Of a DNA stretch of 64,000 nucleotides, positions 36,941 through 46,019 are shown piece after piece. The stretch's first letter is position 1; every line of letters starts with the position of its first letter. Under the pieces are notes generated by a model, which searched no databases, was not told the origin of the DNA, and worked only from the letters and a program-made list of their open reading frames with translations. Made by a program: the position numbers and the translations under genes. Origin of the DNA: a bacterium (lineage in GTDB: Bacteria > Desulfobacterota > Binatia > HRBIN30 > CADEER01); NCBI GenBank assembly GCA_030430165.1, contig JAUIGL010000030.1, forward strand, positions 1 through 64,000. The letters are read 5' to 3'.

Positions 36941-38272
36941 TCAGGGCTCGCGCAGCTCGGCTTCGATGCCGACCAGGACCTGGTCGACGGCGGCATCCGC
37001 CGAGCGCCGGTCTTCGATCGTCTTGACCGCGTACATGATGGTCGTGTGATCGCGCTTGCCGAACTTCTCGGCGATGCGCGGATACGACGCCTGGGCGACG
37101 GTACGGCTCAGGTACATCGCGATCTGGCGCGGGAACGAAATCTGCTTGCCGCGGCGGCGCGACACGAGATCGCTCACCTTGAGGCCGAAACGATGGCTCA
37201 CCGCCTGCTGGATCACCTCGACCGAAACCGCGGCGCGATGTCGCTCGAGCGGGCCGAGCGCCTCGAGAGCGAGCTGCACGGTCAGCGGAACGTTGCGCAC
37301 CTGGCTGAAGCCGACGACGCGATTGAGCGCGCCCTCGAGCTCGCGGACACTGATCCCGCCGCGCCGCACCAGGAGATCGGCGACGTCGGCCGGCAGGTCG
37401 ACGTCGCGGCGCGCCGCCTTGGCATGCAGGATCGCCACTCGCATCTCGCGGGTCGGCGGATGGATGTCGGCGATCAGCCCCCCTTCGAAGCGCGACCGCA
37501 AACGCTTCTCGATGCCGACGATCGCCGACGGCGGCTGATCGGAGGTCAGCACGATCTGCTTCTCGGCGGCGTAGAGCGCGTTGAAGGTGTGGAAGAACTC
37601 TTCCTGGGTTCTTTCCTTCTCCGACAAGAATTGGATGTCGTCCAGAATTAGAACGTCGACATGACGGAAGCGCTCGCGGAACCCGTTCATCTGGTCCTGC
37701 CGCAACGACTGGATCAAATGGTTCATGAACGTTTCAGTCGACAAGCAGGCGATCGCGGTGCGCGCGCGGCGCCGCAGCAGCTCGTGCGCGATCGCGTTGA
37801 TCAGGTGGGTCTTGCCCAAGCCGACGCCGCCGTGCAGGAACACCGGGTTGAACGCCTTGCCCGGCCGCTCGCAGATACTGCAGGCGGCGCGGAACGCCAT
37901 CTCGTTGCTCGGTCCGACGACGAACGAGTCGAGCGTGAAGTGGGGAATCAGCTTGCCGATCCGCGGTGCCCGCGGACGTTCCACCTCGGCCGGCTTGCTC
38001 AGACGTTTTGCGTGATGAGCGCGGACCGCGCGCCGATCAGGCGCGAGGGCGAAGCGAATCGCACAAGGGCGGCCCAGCTTGCGCTCGACCGCCGTGCGGA
38101 TGGCATCGAGAAAGTAACGTTCGATCCAGGACTGGTAGAACACGCTCGGCACTTGCAGTACCAGCTCTTCCTCCGACGGAACGATTTCGACTGGTTCGAT
38201 CCAGGCGAGAAAGTTCCGCTCCCCCAGGAGCTCGCGCAGCTCCTCCACGACCGACGCCCACAATGCCACCAT
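36941..38272 (-). CDS. dnaA: Chromosomal replication initiator protein DnaA
   Basis: A 443-residue initiator. Domain I about 1-80 (WIEPVEIV). AAA+ domain III from about residue 105 (LDSFVVGPSNEMAFRAA) with Walker A GGVGLGKTH and Walker B LILDDIQFL. Domain IV has the DnaA-box-binding signature DHTTIMYAVKTIE. The ATG at 38272 is chosen because GGAGGAGG lies just upstream; an upstream GTG-type extension would be non-homologous. dnaN and recF are not adjacent, so the classical dnaA-dnaN order is broken. Confidence 0.96.
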   Translation of the reverse strand: MVALWASVVEELRELLGERNFLAWIEPVEIVPSEEELVLQVPSVFYQSWIERYFLDAIRTAVERKLGRPCAIRFALAPDRRAVRAHHAKRLSKPAEVERPRAPRIGKLIPHFTLDSFVVGPSNEMAFRAACSICERPGKAFNPVFLHGGVGLGKTHLINAIAHELLRRRARTAIACLSTETFMNHLIQSLRQDQMNGFRERFRHVDVLILDDIQFLSEKERTQEEFFHTFNALYAAEKQIVLTSDQPPSAIVGIEKRLRSRFEGGLIADIHPPTREMRVAILHAKAARRDVDLPADVADLLVRRGGISVRELEGALNRVVGFSQVRNVPLTVQLALEALGPLERHRAAVSVEVIQQAVSHRFGLKVSDLVSRRRGKQISFPRQIAMYLSRTVAQASYPRIAEKFGKRDHTTIMYAVKTIEDRRSADAAVDQVLVGIEAELREP

Positions 38273-38330
38273 ACGATCCCGCCCCTCCTCCGTGCCAAGG
38301 GAGAACGGACTTGCCGGGCGCCCGCGCCGG

Positions 38331-38406
38331 TTGTCCACACCTGGGGACAACGCGACAACTCAACACCACACCGGCCCCACCACCACCACTCCACAGCTCA
38401 TCCACA
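38331..38406. other. Candidate oriC: DnaA-box-like sites upstream of dnaA
   Basis: TTGTCCACA at 38331-38339 faces TGGGGACAA (38342-38350), forming GTTGTCC/GGACAAC symmetry, and TCATCCACA lies at 38398-38406. Each first-rank site differs by one base from TTATCCACA. They lie in the leader region of dnaA, a usual place for oriC. No strong AT-rich unwinding element is obvious, so this is a candidate only. Confidence 0.45.
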
Positions 38407-38632
38407 GGCCCCGAGCCCCCGATGCCTTTCCTGCCCCGAAGAGGAAAGCAACGCGTGCGCCCGGCAAGATTCATTCTCGTGATTCGATCTGCGTCAACTT
38501 GGTCGGAAACGACCGTCCATGAAGTTGGAGAGGCGCGTTTCTAGTGCCGCAGTCAGAACCTGTCAATACTGAGTTAGGCGCAACACAGTGGTTTGCAAAC
38601 ACGTCGCAGCTCTAAGTCTTTCAACCTGCGTC

Positions 38633-38656
38633 GTTTCGCAACGCGAAACTTTTTTT
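38633..38656 (+). terminator. Rho-independent terminator (rightward)
   Basis: GTTTCGC-AAC-GCGAAAC followed by seven T. No rightward protein gene ends here. It may end a short transcript coming from the dnaA-divergent region, 38410-38632, which could include a small RNA: AACTTGGTCGGAAACGACCG and CCATGAAGTT there can form a hairpin. Confidence 0.6.
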
Positions 38657-38692
38657 TCGCGCGACGAAGTTTTCCCGCTCCAAAACGGAGGC

Positions 38693-39871
38693 TCAATTTG
38701 AACGTTGCGATCGTTCGCGTTCGATGCGAATCACGTGCTCGAGTTTGTCGCCCGCGAGTGATCCGCGCACCACTCGGTCGTTGACGAACAAAGTCGGTGT
38801 CGACTTCACTTCGAGGCTCGTACCGCGCGCGATGTCGTTGGCGACCGCCTGCTTCGCTTCGTCGCTGTCGAGACATGCGGTGAACGCTGCTTCGTCGAGA
38901 CCGACGCGTGCGGCGAAGCGCACCAGGTTGGCGCGATCGAGTTGCTTCTGGTTGTCGAACAACAAGTCGTGGTACGGCCAGAACTTGCCTTGCGCTGCAG
39001 CACACTCGGATGCGACGGCTGCCAAGCACGCGTTGCCGTGCAGCGGCCGCGTCAGTGCGGGATTACACGCAGTGTCGAGCGGGTAGTGAAAGAACTCGAT
39101 GCGCACGTCGTCGCGGTAGCGCGGCAACACGCTCTTGAACGCTCGGTACACTTGGGCGCAGTGGCCGCACTCGAAGTCGGAGAACTCGGCGATCACCACC
39201 GGACTGTTCGCCGGACCCTTGGCATGTCCCTGGCGCGGCGGATCGACGACGGTCGGTAGCGAATCGTACCAGCGAACGAAATCGGCGGGCGGCAGGCCGC
39301 CTCCACCGCGCGACGCCTCCCACGCAATCAAGCCGAGAACGATCGACAGTCCGGCCACGGCACCAACAGCCACCCAGCGCACCAGGCCGGAAGCGGGCTC
39401 GCGACCGCGCGAAGTTTCGCGCCGCACAGCACTCAGCAAGAGCACGCTGCCGACCAGCAAACCCGCGTTGACTACGTACAACCCCGTACACAGGATACAG
39501 ACCGCGCCGAGCACCAGCACCGCCACCGCGGCGAGGAACACCGAGTAGATCGCGCCGCCGATCGCGCCGGCGAAGAGCAAGCCGGCGAAGCGGCGACGGT
39601 CCTTCGCCTTGGCGGAACCGGCGACCAACCAAAAAGCGAGCGCTGCGAACGCCGCGTAGGTGAGCAGAGCCGCCCACGCAACGGGAATCGTGCCAAACAG
39701 GTAAGCGTAGTCGCTCGACAGCACCACCGAGCAGCTCACCGTCTGGTTGATGTCGCAGCTCGGTATTTGCTGCGCCGCGATCTGCGCGTGCACGTACGCG
39801 ATGTACGCGCTGATCCCCAGCCCAGCGAGCGAAAGGCCCCCGACCAGGCCAGCGGCGCGTTTAACCGACAT
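38693..39871 (-). CDS. Vitamin K epoxide reductase (VKOR)-DsbA/thioredoxin fusion
   Basis: A 392-residue disulfide-forming enzyme. The N-terminal ~170 residues are a four-to-five-helix VKOR domain with loop cysteines (SCDINQTVSCSVV) and the quinone-side CILC motif (about 125). The C-terminal ~200 residues are periplasmic DsbA-like with the active site FECGHC and the cis-Pro loop STPTLFVN. It would oxidise substrate thiols and pass electrons to quinone, replacing separate DsbA and DsbB. It is probably followed by the PKD lipoprotein's own unit upstream on the same strand. Confidence 0.92.
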   Translation of the reverse strand: MSVKRAAGLVGGLSLAGLGISAYIAYVHAQIAAQQIPSCDINQTVSCSVVLSSDYAYLFGTIPVAWAALLTYAAFAALAFWLVAGSAKAKDRRRFAGLLFAGAIGGAIYSVFLAAVAVLVLGAVCILCTGLYVVNAGLLVGSVLLLSAVRRETSRGREPASGLVRWVAVGAVAGLSIVLGLIAWEASRGGGGLPPADFVRWYDSLPTVVDPPRQGHAKGPANSPVVIAEFSDFECGHCAQVYRAFKSVLPRYRDDVRIEFFHYPLDTACNPALTRPLHGNACLAAVASECAAAQGKFWPYHDLLFDNQKQLDRANLVRFAARVGLDEAAFTACLDSDEAKQAVANDIARGTSLEVKSTPTLFVNDRVVRGSLAGDKLEHVIRIERERSQRSN

Positions 39872-39957
39872 GCTCTACGACCTTATAGGGGCGAAGCGCG
39901 AGGGTCGAGGCACGGGCTCAAACGGCGCGGAGTCGAACGATTTGAAGGACTTGAAAC

Positions 39958-40413
39958 TTACTCGGGCTCTTCGGCTTCGATCTCGACCTCGTCCCAGCCG
40001 AGCAGTCCGTCGGCATCGACGATGCGAATCACCGCGGTGTAGCTCCCCGGCTTGGTGTAGGTGTGGGTCGGGCTGGCCTCGGTCGAGATCTCCGAACCGT
40101 CGCCAAAGTCCCACTTGTACTGCGGGCCGTTCATCTGGTCGTGCACCAGCGACTCGACCGAGAAGCGCACCGTCAGAGGCGCCGGCCCGTCTTCCTCGTC
40201 GCCCTCGGCGAGCAGCACCAACTCATCCTCGTCGACTTCGTCGTCCTCGACCGCGGCCGGAGCCGCCTGCTGAGCCGGCGCCGCCGGCTTCTTCTCCTCG
40301 ACGGATGCCTTGGGAACGTCGGGAGTGCCCTGACAGCTCTGACAGCCGGCGGCGAAAGCCAGCGCGAGAAGAACGGCAAGGTACGAAATCCAGGATTGGG
40401 CGGGTTTGCTCAT
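39958..40413 (-). CDS. PKD-domain lipoprotein
   Basis: A 151-residue lipoprotein. Signal peptide with lipobox AAGC (about residues 8-24) followed by an Ala/Pro linker, a strongly acidic stretch (EDDEVDEDELVLLAEGDEEDG), and one PKD beta-sandwich with the hallmark WDFGDGS and SPTHTYTKPGSYTAVI. It is likely anchored in the outer membrane with the PKD domain exposed for protein or glycan contacts. The ATG at 40413 gives the compact signal peptide; a start 11 codons upstream is possible. Confidence 0.82.
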   Translation of the reverse strand: MSKPAQSWISYLAVLLALAFAAGCQSCQGTPDVPKASVEEKKPAAPAQQAAPAAVEDDEVDEDELVLLAEGDEEDGPAPLTVRFSVESLVHDQMNGPQYKWDFGDGSEISTEASPTHTYTKPGSYTAVIRIVDADGLLGWDEVEIEAEEPE

Positions 40414-40566
40414 CAATGGTCTCCCCAACGAGAAAGCTGGTTGCAATACAGCCCACTAGCCCGATCCGGAATCAAAGTTCAACGGCGCCGGCGGGAAAGG
40501 GTCGGGCGCCCTCGCAACCTGCGTACCTTGAGCGCGCGCAAGCGAGGGCATAGGAATCTCCACCGC

Positions 40567-41691
40567 ATGCGGATTGCGCACGTCACCCCGGTCTTCCCCC
40601 CCTACCGCGGCGGAATGGGCAGCGTCGCCTACCACCAGGCGGCGGCCCTGGTGCGCCAGGGGGTCGATGTGACGGTGATCACACCGCGCCAGGCCGAGGG
40701 CGGTCGCCGCACCGGCCCGCCCGGGGTCGAGATCGTCGAGCTCGCGCCGCTGGCACGCTTCGGCAACGCCGCCAGCCTGCCGCAGATCCTCAGCCGCTCG
40801 GGCAGCTTCGACGTGGTGCACGTCCACTACCCGTTCTTCGGCACCGCCGAGTTGCTGGCGGCGCAGCGCCTCGCCGGCGGACCGCCGCTGGTGGTCCAGT
40901 ATCAGATGGACGTCGTCGGCGACGGTTGGAAGGCGCCGGTGTTCCGCTGGCACCGGCGCTTGCTGTTTCCGATGGTTCTGCGCGCCGCCGATCGCATCCT
41001 GGTGACCTCGGTCGACTATGCGGAGTCGTCGAACTTCCTCGCCGCGCGGATGCCTTCGCTCGACGACAAGATCACCGTGCTACCGGCTGGCGTCGATCCC
41101 GACCGGTTCCACCCGCGCGACCGCGCCGAGGCCCGCGCCGCGCTCGGGCTGCCCGCCGACGCTCGCCTCGTGTTCTTCCTGTCGCGGCTCGACAAGACCC
41201 ATTACTTCAAGGGGTTGCACATCCTGGTGCGGGCGCTGCGCGCAACTCCCGAAGTCACCCTGGTGGTCGGCGGCGAGGGCAACCTGCGAGCTCGCTACGA
41301 GCGCCACGCCGCCAAGCACCTCGGCGACCGCGCCATCTTCGTCGGCGATATCGCCGAGGACGACCTGCCGGCCTACTATGCCGCCGCCGACGTCACCGTG
41401 CTGCCCTCGATCGACCGCACCGAGGCGTTCGGGCTGGTGCTGCTCGAGTCGATGGCCTGCGGCACCCCGGTGGTCGCCTCGCGCCTGCGCGGCGTGCGCA
41501 CACTGGTCGAGGACGGCGTCAGCGGCTTCCTGATCGATCCCGGCGACGAGGCAGGCCTGGCCCGGACGATCTCCGCGGCGATCGATCACCGCGCCGAAAT
41601 GAGCCCACACGCCCAAAGAGTGGCCGCTACCTTCTGCTGGGACGCGATCGCCGCCAGGCTGAAGCTCGTCTACGAGGATCTCGGCGCCTGA
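40567..41691 (+). CDS. GT4-family glycosyltransferase
   Basis: A 374-residue GT-B enzyme that opens the glycan locus. N-terminal FPPYRGGMGSVAYHQAAAL is the acceptor-side glycine-rich loop, and EAFGLVLLESMACGTPVVAS near residue 285 is the GT4 nucleotide-sugar-binding signature. The donor is unknown; GDP-mannose would be consistent with the next gene. The ATG at 40567 gives a standard family N-terminus; the longer open frame upstream is not coding. Confidence 0.9.
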   Translation: MRIAHVTPVFPPYRGGMGSVAYHQAAALVRQGVDVTVITPRQAEGGRRTGPPGVEIVELAPLARFGNAASLPQILSRSGSFDVVHVHYPFFGTAELLAAQRLAGGPPLVVQYQMDVVGDGWKAPVFRWHRRLLFPMVLRAADRILVTSVDYAESSNFLAARMPSLDDKITVLPAGVDPDRFHPRDRAEARAALGLPADARLVFFLSRLDKTHYFKGLHILVRALRATPEVTLVVGGEGNLRARYERHAAKHLGDRAIFVGDIAEDDLPAYYAAADVTVLPSIDRTEAFGLVLLESMACGTPVVASRLRGVRTLVEDGVSGFLIDPGDEAGLARTISAAIDHRAEMSPHAQRVAATFCWDAIAARLKLVYEDLGA

Positions 41692-41753
41692 CAGCGGCGC
41701 CGGGTACGGCACCCTTGTCACCGCCTTGCCCCTTGTTTAAAGAAGGCGGGTGA

Positions 41754-42815
<1,062 letters not shown>

Positions 42816-42891
42816 AGACGCCTCCCTCGGCTGGCGCTGGATCGCCGTTTGGTGCCATGATGCCCTGGGTGGATTGGGAGCGGATGGCGGG

Positions 42892-43836
42892 ATGCTGGAC
42901 CTGCGCGACAAGCGAATCTTGGTGACCGGCGGCGCCGGATTTCTCGGCGCCTATCTGGTCGAGCGGCTGCAGGCCCGCGGTGCGGTGGTCAGTGTGCCGC
43001 GCAGCACCGACTACGACCTGGTCGACGGGCGCGCCGCCGAATCGCTGTTTGCCGACGCCCGCCCCGAGATCGTCATCCATCTCGCCGCCCAGGTCGGCGG
43101 CATCGGCATCAACTCCGCCCAGCCCGGCCGTTTCTTCTATGAAAACCTGATGATGGGGGCGCAGACCATGGAGGTCGCGCGGGTCAGCGGGGTCGAAAAG
43201 TTCGTCGCCATCGGCACCGTCTGCGCCTACCCGAAGCACACTCCGGTGCCGTTTCGCGAGGACGACCTGTGGAACGGCTATCCCGAGGAGACCAACGCGC
43301 CCTACGGAATCGCCAAGAAGATGCTGCTGGTCCAGGGACAGGCCTATCGCCAGCAATACGGCTTCAACGCCATCCACCTGCTGCCGGTCAATCTCTACGG
43401 ACCGCGCGACAACTTCGATCCCGAATCGTCGCACGTGATTCCAGCGCTGATCCGCAAGTGCTGCGAGGCGACCGACGCCGGCCGCCGCAGCGTCGAGGTC
43501 TGGGGCAGCGGCAGCGCCTACCGCGAGTTTCTCTTCGTCGAGGACTGCGCCGAGGGCATCGTCCTGGCTACCGAACGGTACGAGGGCGCCGAACCGGTCA
43601 ACCTCGGCAGCGGCCGCGAGATCTCGATCCGCGATCTGGTCGGCAAGGTCGCCACCGCCACCGGCTTCTCCGGCGAGATCGTCTGGGACGACGCCCGGCC
43701 CGACGGGCAGCCGCGGCGGCGACTCGACATCAGTCGCGCGCGCAGCTTCGGCTTCGAGCCCAAGGTCGATCTCGACCGCGGGCTGCAGCTCACGGTGGAC
43801 TGGTACCGAACCCAACTCAGCCGAAAATCCGCCTGA
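42892..43836 (+). CDS. GDP-L-fucose synthase-like NAD-dependent epimerase
   Basis: A 314-residue epimerase/reductase. [16 protein letters not shown] binds the nucleotide. [22 protein letters not shown] and [12 protein letters not shown] match the Fcl/WcaG pattern, with catalytic Tyr and Lys in YGIAK, and [21 protein letters not shown] is also typical. With gmd immediately upstream the product is probably GDP-fucose or a related 6-deoxy sugar. The ATG at 42892 is preferred over a TTG six codons upstream because it places the Rossmann motif at the usual distance. Confidence 0.88.
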   Translation: MLDLRDKRILVTGGAGFLGAYLVERLQARGAVVSVPRSTDYDLVDGRAAESLFADARPEIVIHLAAQVGGIGINSAQPGRFFYENLMMGAQTMEVARVSGVEKFVAIGTVCAYPKHTPVPFREDDLWNGYPEETNAPYGIAKKMLLVQGQAYRQQYGFNAIHLLPVNLYGPRDNFDPESSHVIPALIRKCCEATDAGRRSVEVWGSGSAYREFLFVEDCAEGIVLATERYEGAEPVNLGSGREISIRDLVGKVATATGFSGEIVWDDARPDGQPRRRLDISRARSFGFEPKVDLDRGLQLTVDWYRTQLSRKSA

Positions 43837-43856
43837 TTTCGGAGGGATCGGCGAGC

Positions 43857-44699
43857 ATGGGCCCGAGCGAAGCGATCTACAGCGCCGAGTCGCAGGCGCG
43901 CAGCCCCGGGCGCACCCTGGCGGCGATGCTCGGCGGACTGCGCAGCGGTCGCTACATGGGATACCGCCTGTTCCTGCGCGACATCCGCGGCGACTACGCG
44001 CGCTCGCGCTTCGCCGTGATCTGGGATTTCGCCGAACCGCTGGTCATCGCGCTGGTCTTCGTCAGCCTCTACCAGAGCGGCGTGATCAGCTCGGGCGACA
44101 TCGACATCCCCTACCCGGCCTTCGTCGCCTTCGGAGTGCTGCTGTGGCAGACCTTCGTCGACGCGATCACGCTGCCGCTCGAGGTACCGCGGGCATCGCG
44201 CAACCTGATCACCCAGCTCAAGATCGCACCCGAGTCGCTGCTGATCGCGGTGTTCCTGCGGGTCGGCTTCTCGGCGCTGTTCCGCATCGCGGTGCTGCTG
44301 CTGGTCGCCTTGTGGACCAACACCTTCCACCCGCTCGGCTTCGCCGCCTTCGTCGCGCTGTTCCCAGCCCTGATCGTCTGCGGCATGGCGATCGGAGTGC
44401 TGTTGGCGCCGTTCAACACACTCTACGCCGACGTCGGCCGGGTGGTGCGGATCGTGCTGCGGCCCCTGATGTTCGCAACCCCGGTGCTGTGGGCGATCCC
44501 GCGCTTCAACTTCTTCTCCTACGCCCTGGTGCTCAACCCCGCCGCCACCCTGATCACCAACCTGCGCGCGCTCGCCACCCAGGCGGTGCTTCCCGAGCCG
44601 CTGCTGCTGGTCGTCACCAGCGGCGTCATGGGCGTGGTCTTCGTCCTCGGCTGGTTCGTCTTCCACGTCTCGATCCCGATTCTGGCCGAGCGGGTCTAG
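43857..44699 (+). CDS. wzm: ABC-2 type polysaccharide export permease (Wzm-like)
   Basis: A 280-residue permease with six hydrophobic segments and the ABC-2 signature region (LLWQTFVDAI; YADVGRVVRIVLRPLMFATPVLW). GGAGGG at 43841-43846 precedes the ATG. Encoded six bases before the matching ATPase, so the pair forms the exporter for an O-antigen or capsule-like glycan across the inner membrane. Confidence 0.9.
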   Translation: MGPSEAIYSAESQARSPGRTLAAMLGGLRSGRYMGYRLFLRDIRGDYARSRFAVIWDFAEPLVIALVFVSLYQSGVISSGDIDIPYPAFVAFGVLLWQTFVDAITLPLEVPRASRNLITQLKIAPESLLIAVFLRVGFSALFRIAVLLLVALWTNTFHPLGFAAFVALFPALIVCGMAIGVLLAPFNTLYADVGRVVRIVLRPLMFATPVLWAIPRFNFFSYALVLNPAATLITNLRALATQAVLPEPLLLVVTSGVMGVVFVLGWFVFHVSIPILAERV

Positions 44700-44705
44700 C
44701 GAACC

Positions 44706-46016
44706 ATGTCGTCCGCCGTTTCCGTCCGAGGCATCCGCAAGAAGTACTCGCGTCGCGCCGCCGACCACCTCGGCTACGGGGTGCGCGACCTGCTCGCCGA
44801 GATTCTCGGCCGCCGCCGCACCCAAGAGCTCCGCCCCGACGAGTTTTGGGCGGTCGACGACGTCTCGTTCGAGATCGACAACGGCGCCAGCTTCGCTCTG
44901 GTCGGCCGCAACGGCTCCGGCAAGAGCACCCTGCTCAAGCTGATCGCCGGCCTGATCCGCCCCGAGGCCGGCACCATCCACACGCGCGGCCGAATCCAGG
45001 CGCTGATCGCCCTCGGCGCCGGCTTCAATCCGCTGTTGTCGGGACGCGAAAACGTTTTCGTCGCCGGCGCGCTGCTCGGACTGAGCCGCCAGCAGACCGA
45101 GGGGTTGCTCGACGCGATCATCGATTTCGCCGAGATCGGCGACTTCATCGACAGCCCGGTGCGCACCTACAGCTCGGGAATGTACGCCCGGCTCGGCTTC
45201 TCGCTGGCAGTCAACCTCGAGCCCGACGTCCTGCTCATCGACGAAATCCTCTCGGTCGGCGATTTCGGCTTCCAGAACAAGTGCTTCGGCCGACTCTCCC
45301 AGCTCAAGAAGAACGGCATCACCATCGTCCTGGTGTCGCACAGCCACACCCGCATCATTCAGCTGTGCGACCGCGCGCTGTGGCTGCACGACGGCAAGCC
45401 GCGCGAGATCGGCGGCGCCCAGGACGTGGTTCGCTCCTACCTCGACTTCCTCGACGTCGAGAAGACCTCGGCGACTCTCAAGCCGGCCGCTAAACCGGAC
45501 GCCAAGCCGGCGGCGAAACCGGCCCCGGCGACCAAGGAAGCACCGGCGCAGAAGGCCGCGCCGGCGAGCGACGCCGGCGAGAGTCCCTACGGCCCGATCC
45601 ATCCCGGCGACGGCATGGTCGACGACGTCACGGTCGAGATCGCCCACCAGGGCCTCGCCGGCGGCCTGCCGATGCACACGCAGCTGCGCCTTCGCTTCTC
45701 GTTTCGACTCCTGCGCGAGGTCGACGGGCTCAACGTCACGTTCGCCTTCTACCGCGTCGATGGGCTACACCTGACCAGCATCTCGACCCTCAACGGCGAC
45801 CTCGCCGGCGCCATCCACGGCGGGCGCGTCGAGGGCGAGATCGAGATCGATGACCTGCACCTGGTTCCCGGACACTACGTGGTGGTGATGCCGATTCACG
45901 AACGCCACAGCTACCTGTATCGCGGGACCGTCGCCGAATTCGTCGTTCGCGGCGACGGCGCGCTCACCTGGGGACTGACCGACTTCCCGCACCGAATCGA
46001 GATTCGCCGCAGCTGA
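44706..46016 (+). CDS. wzt: Polysaccharide ABC exporter ATPase with C-terminal substrate domain (Wzt-like)
   Basis: A 436-residue ATPase. Walker A GRNGSGKS, signature YSSGMYARLGF, Walker B VLLIDEIL and the H-loop SHSHTRI are all present. After about residue 255 there is a flexible Lys/Ala/Pro linker (AAKPDAKPAAKPAPATK) and then a ~130-residue beta-rich domain (about 295-436), as in Wzt proteins that recognise a terminal modification on the glycan chain. The chain cap may be installed by the methyltransferase encoded next. Confidence 0.92.
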   Translation: MSSAVSVRGIRKKYSRRAADHLGYGVRDLLAEILGRRRTQELRPDEFWAVDDVSFEIDNGASFALVGRNGSGKSTLLKLIAGLIRPEAGTIHTRGRIQALIALGAGFNPLLSGRENVFVAGALLGLSRQQTEGLLDAIIDFAEIGDFIDSPVRTYSSGMYARLGFSLAVNLEPDVLLIDEILSVGDFGFQNKCFGRLSQLKKNGITIVLVSHSHTRIIQLCDRALWLHDGKPREIGGAQDVVRSYLDFLDVEKTSATLKPAAKPDAKPAAKPAPATKEAPAQKAAPASDAGESPYGPIHPGDGMVDDVTVEIAHQGLAGGLPMHTQLRLRFSFRLLREVDGLNVTFAFYRVDGLHLTSISTLNGDLAGAIHGGRVEGEIEIDDLHLVPGHYVVVMPIHERHSYLYRGTVAEFVVRGDGALTWGLTDFPHRIEIRRS

Positions 46017-46019
46017 GCC

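Noticed and set aside
38273-38692. rpmH/rnpA expected next to dnaA
   Set aside because: I looked on both strands for the short basic L34-type protein and did not find it; the region has only repeats, DnaA-box-like sites and a terminator.
38574-39029. Leftward open frame (151 codons) near the dnaA upstream region
   Set aside because: It overlaps the end of the VKOR-DsbA fusion in another frame and runs through the terminator; no homology is evident.
43518-45677. Long leftward open frame of about 719 codons
   Set aside because: It lies entirely opposite wzm/wzt and part of the epimerase gene, which have clear family motifs. The translated product is a low-complexity Asp/Glu/Arg-rich sequence typical of the antisense of high-GC genes.
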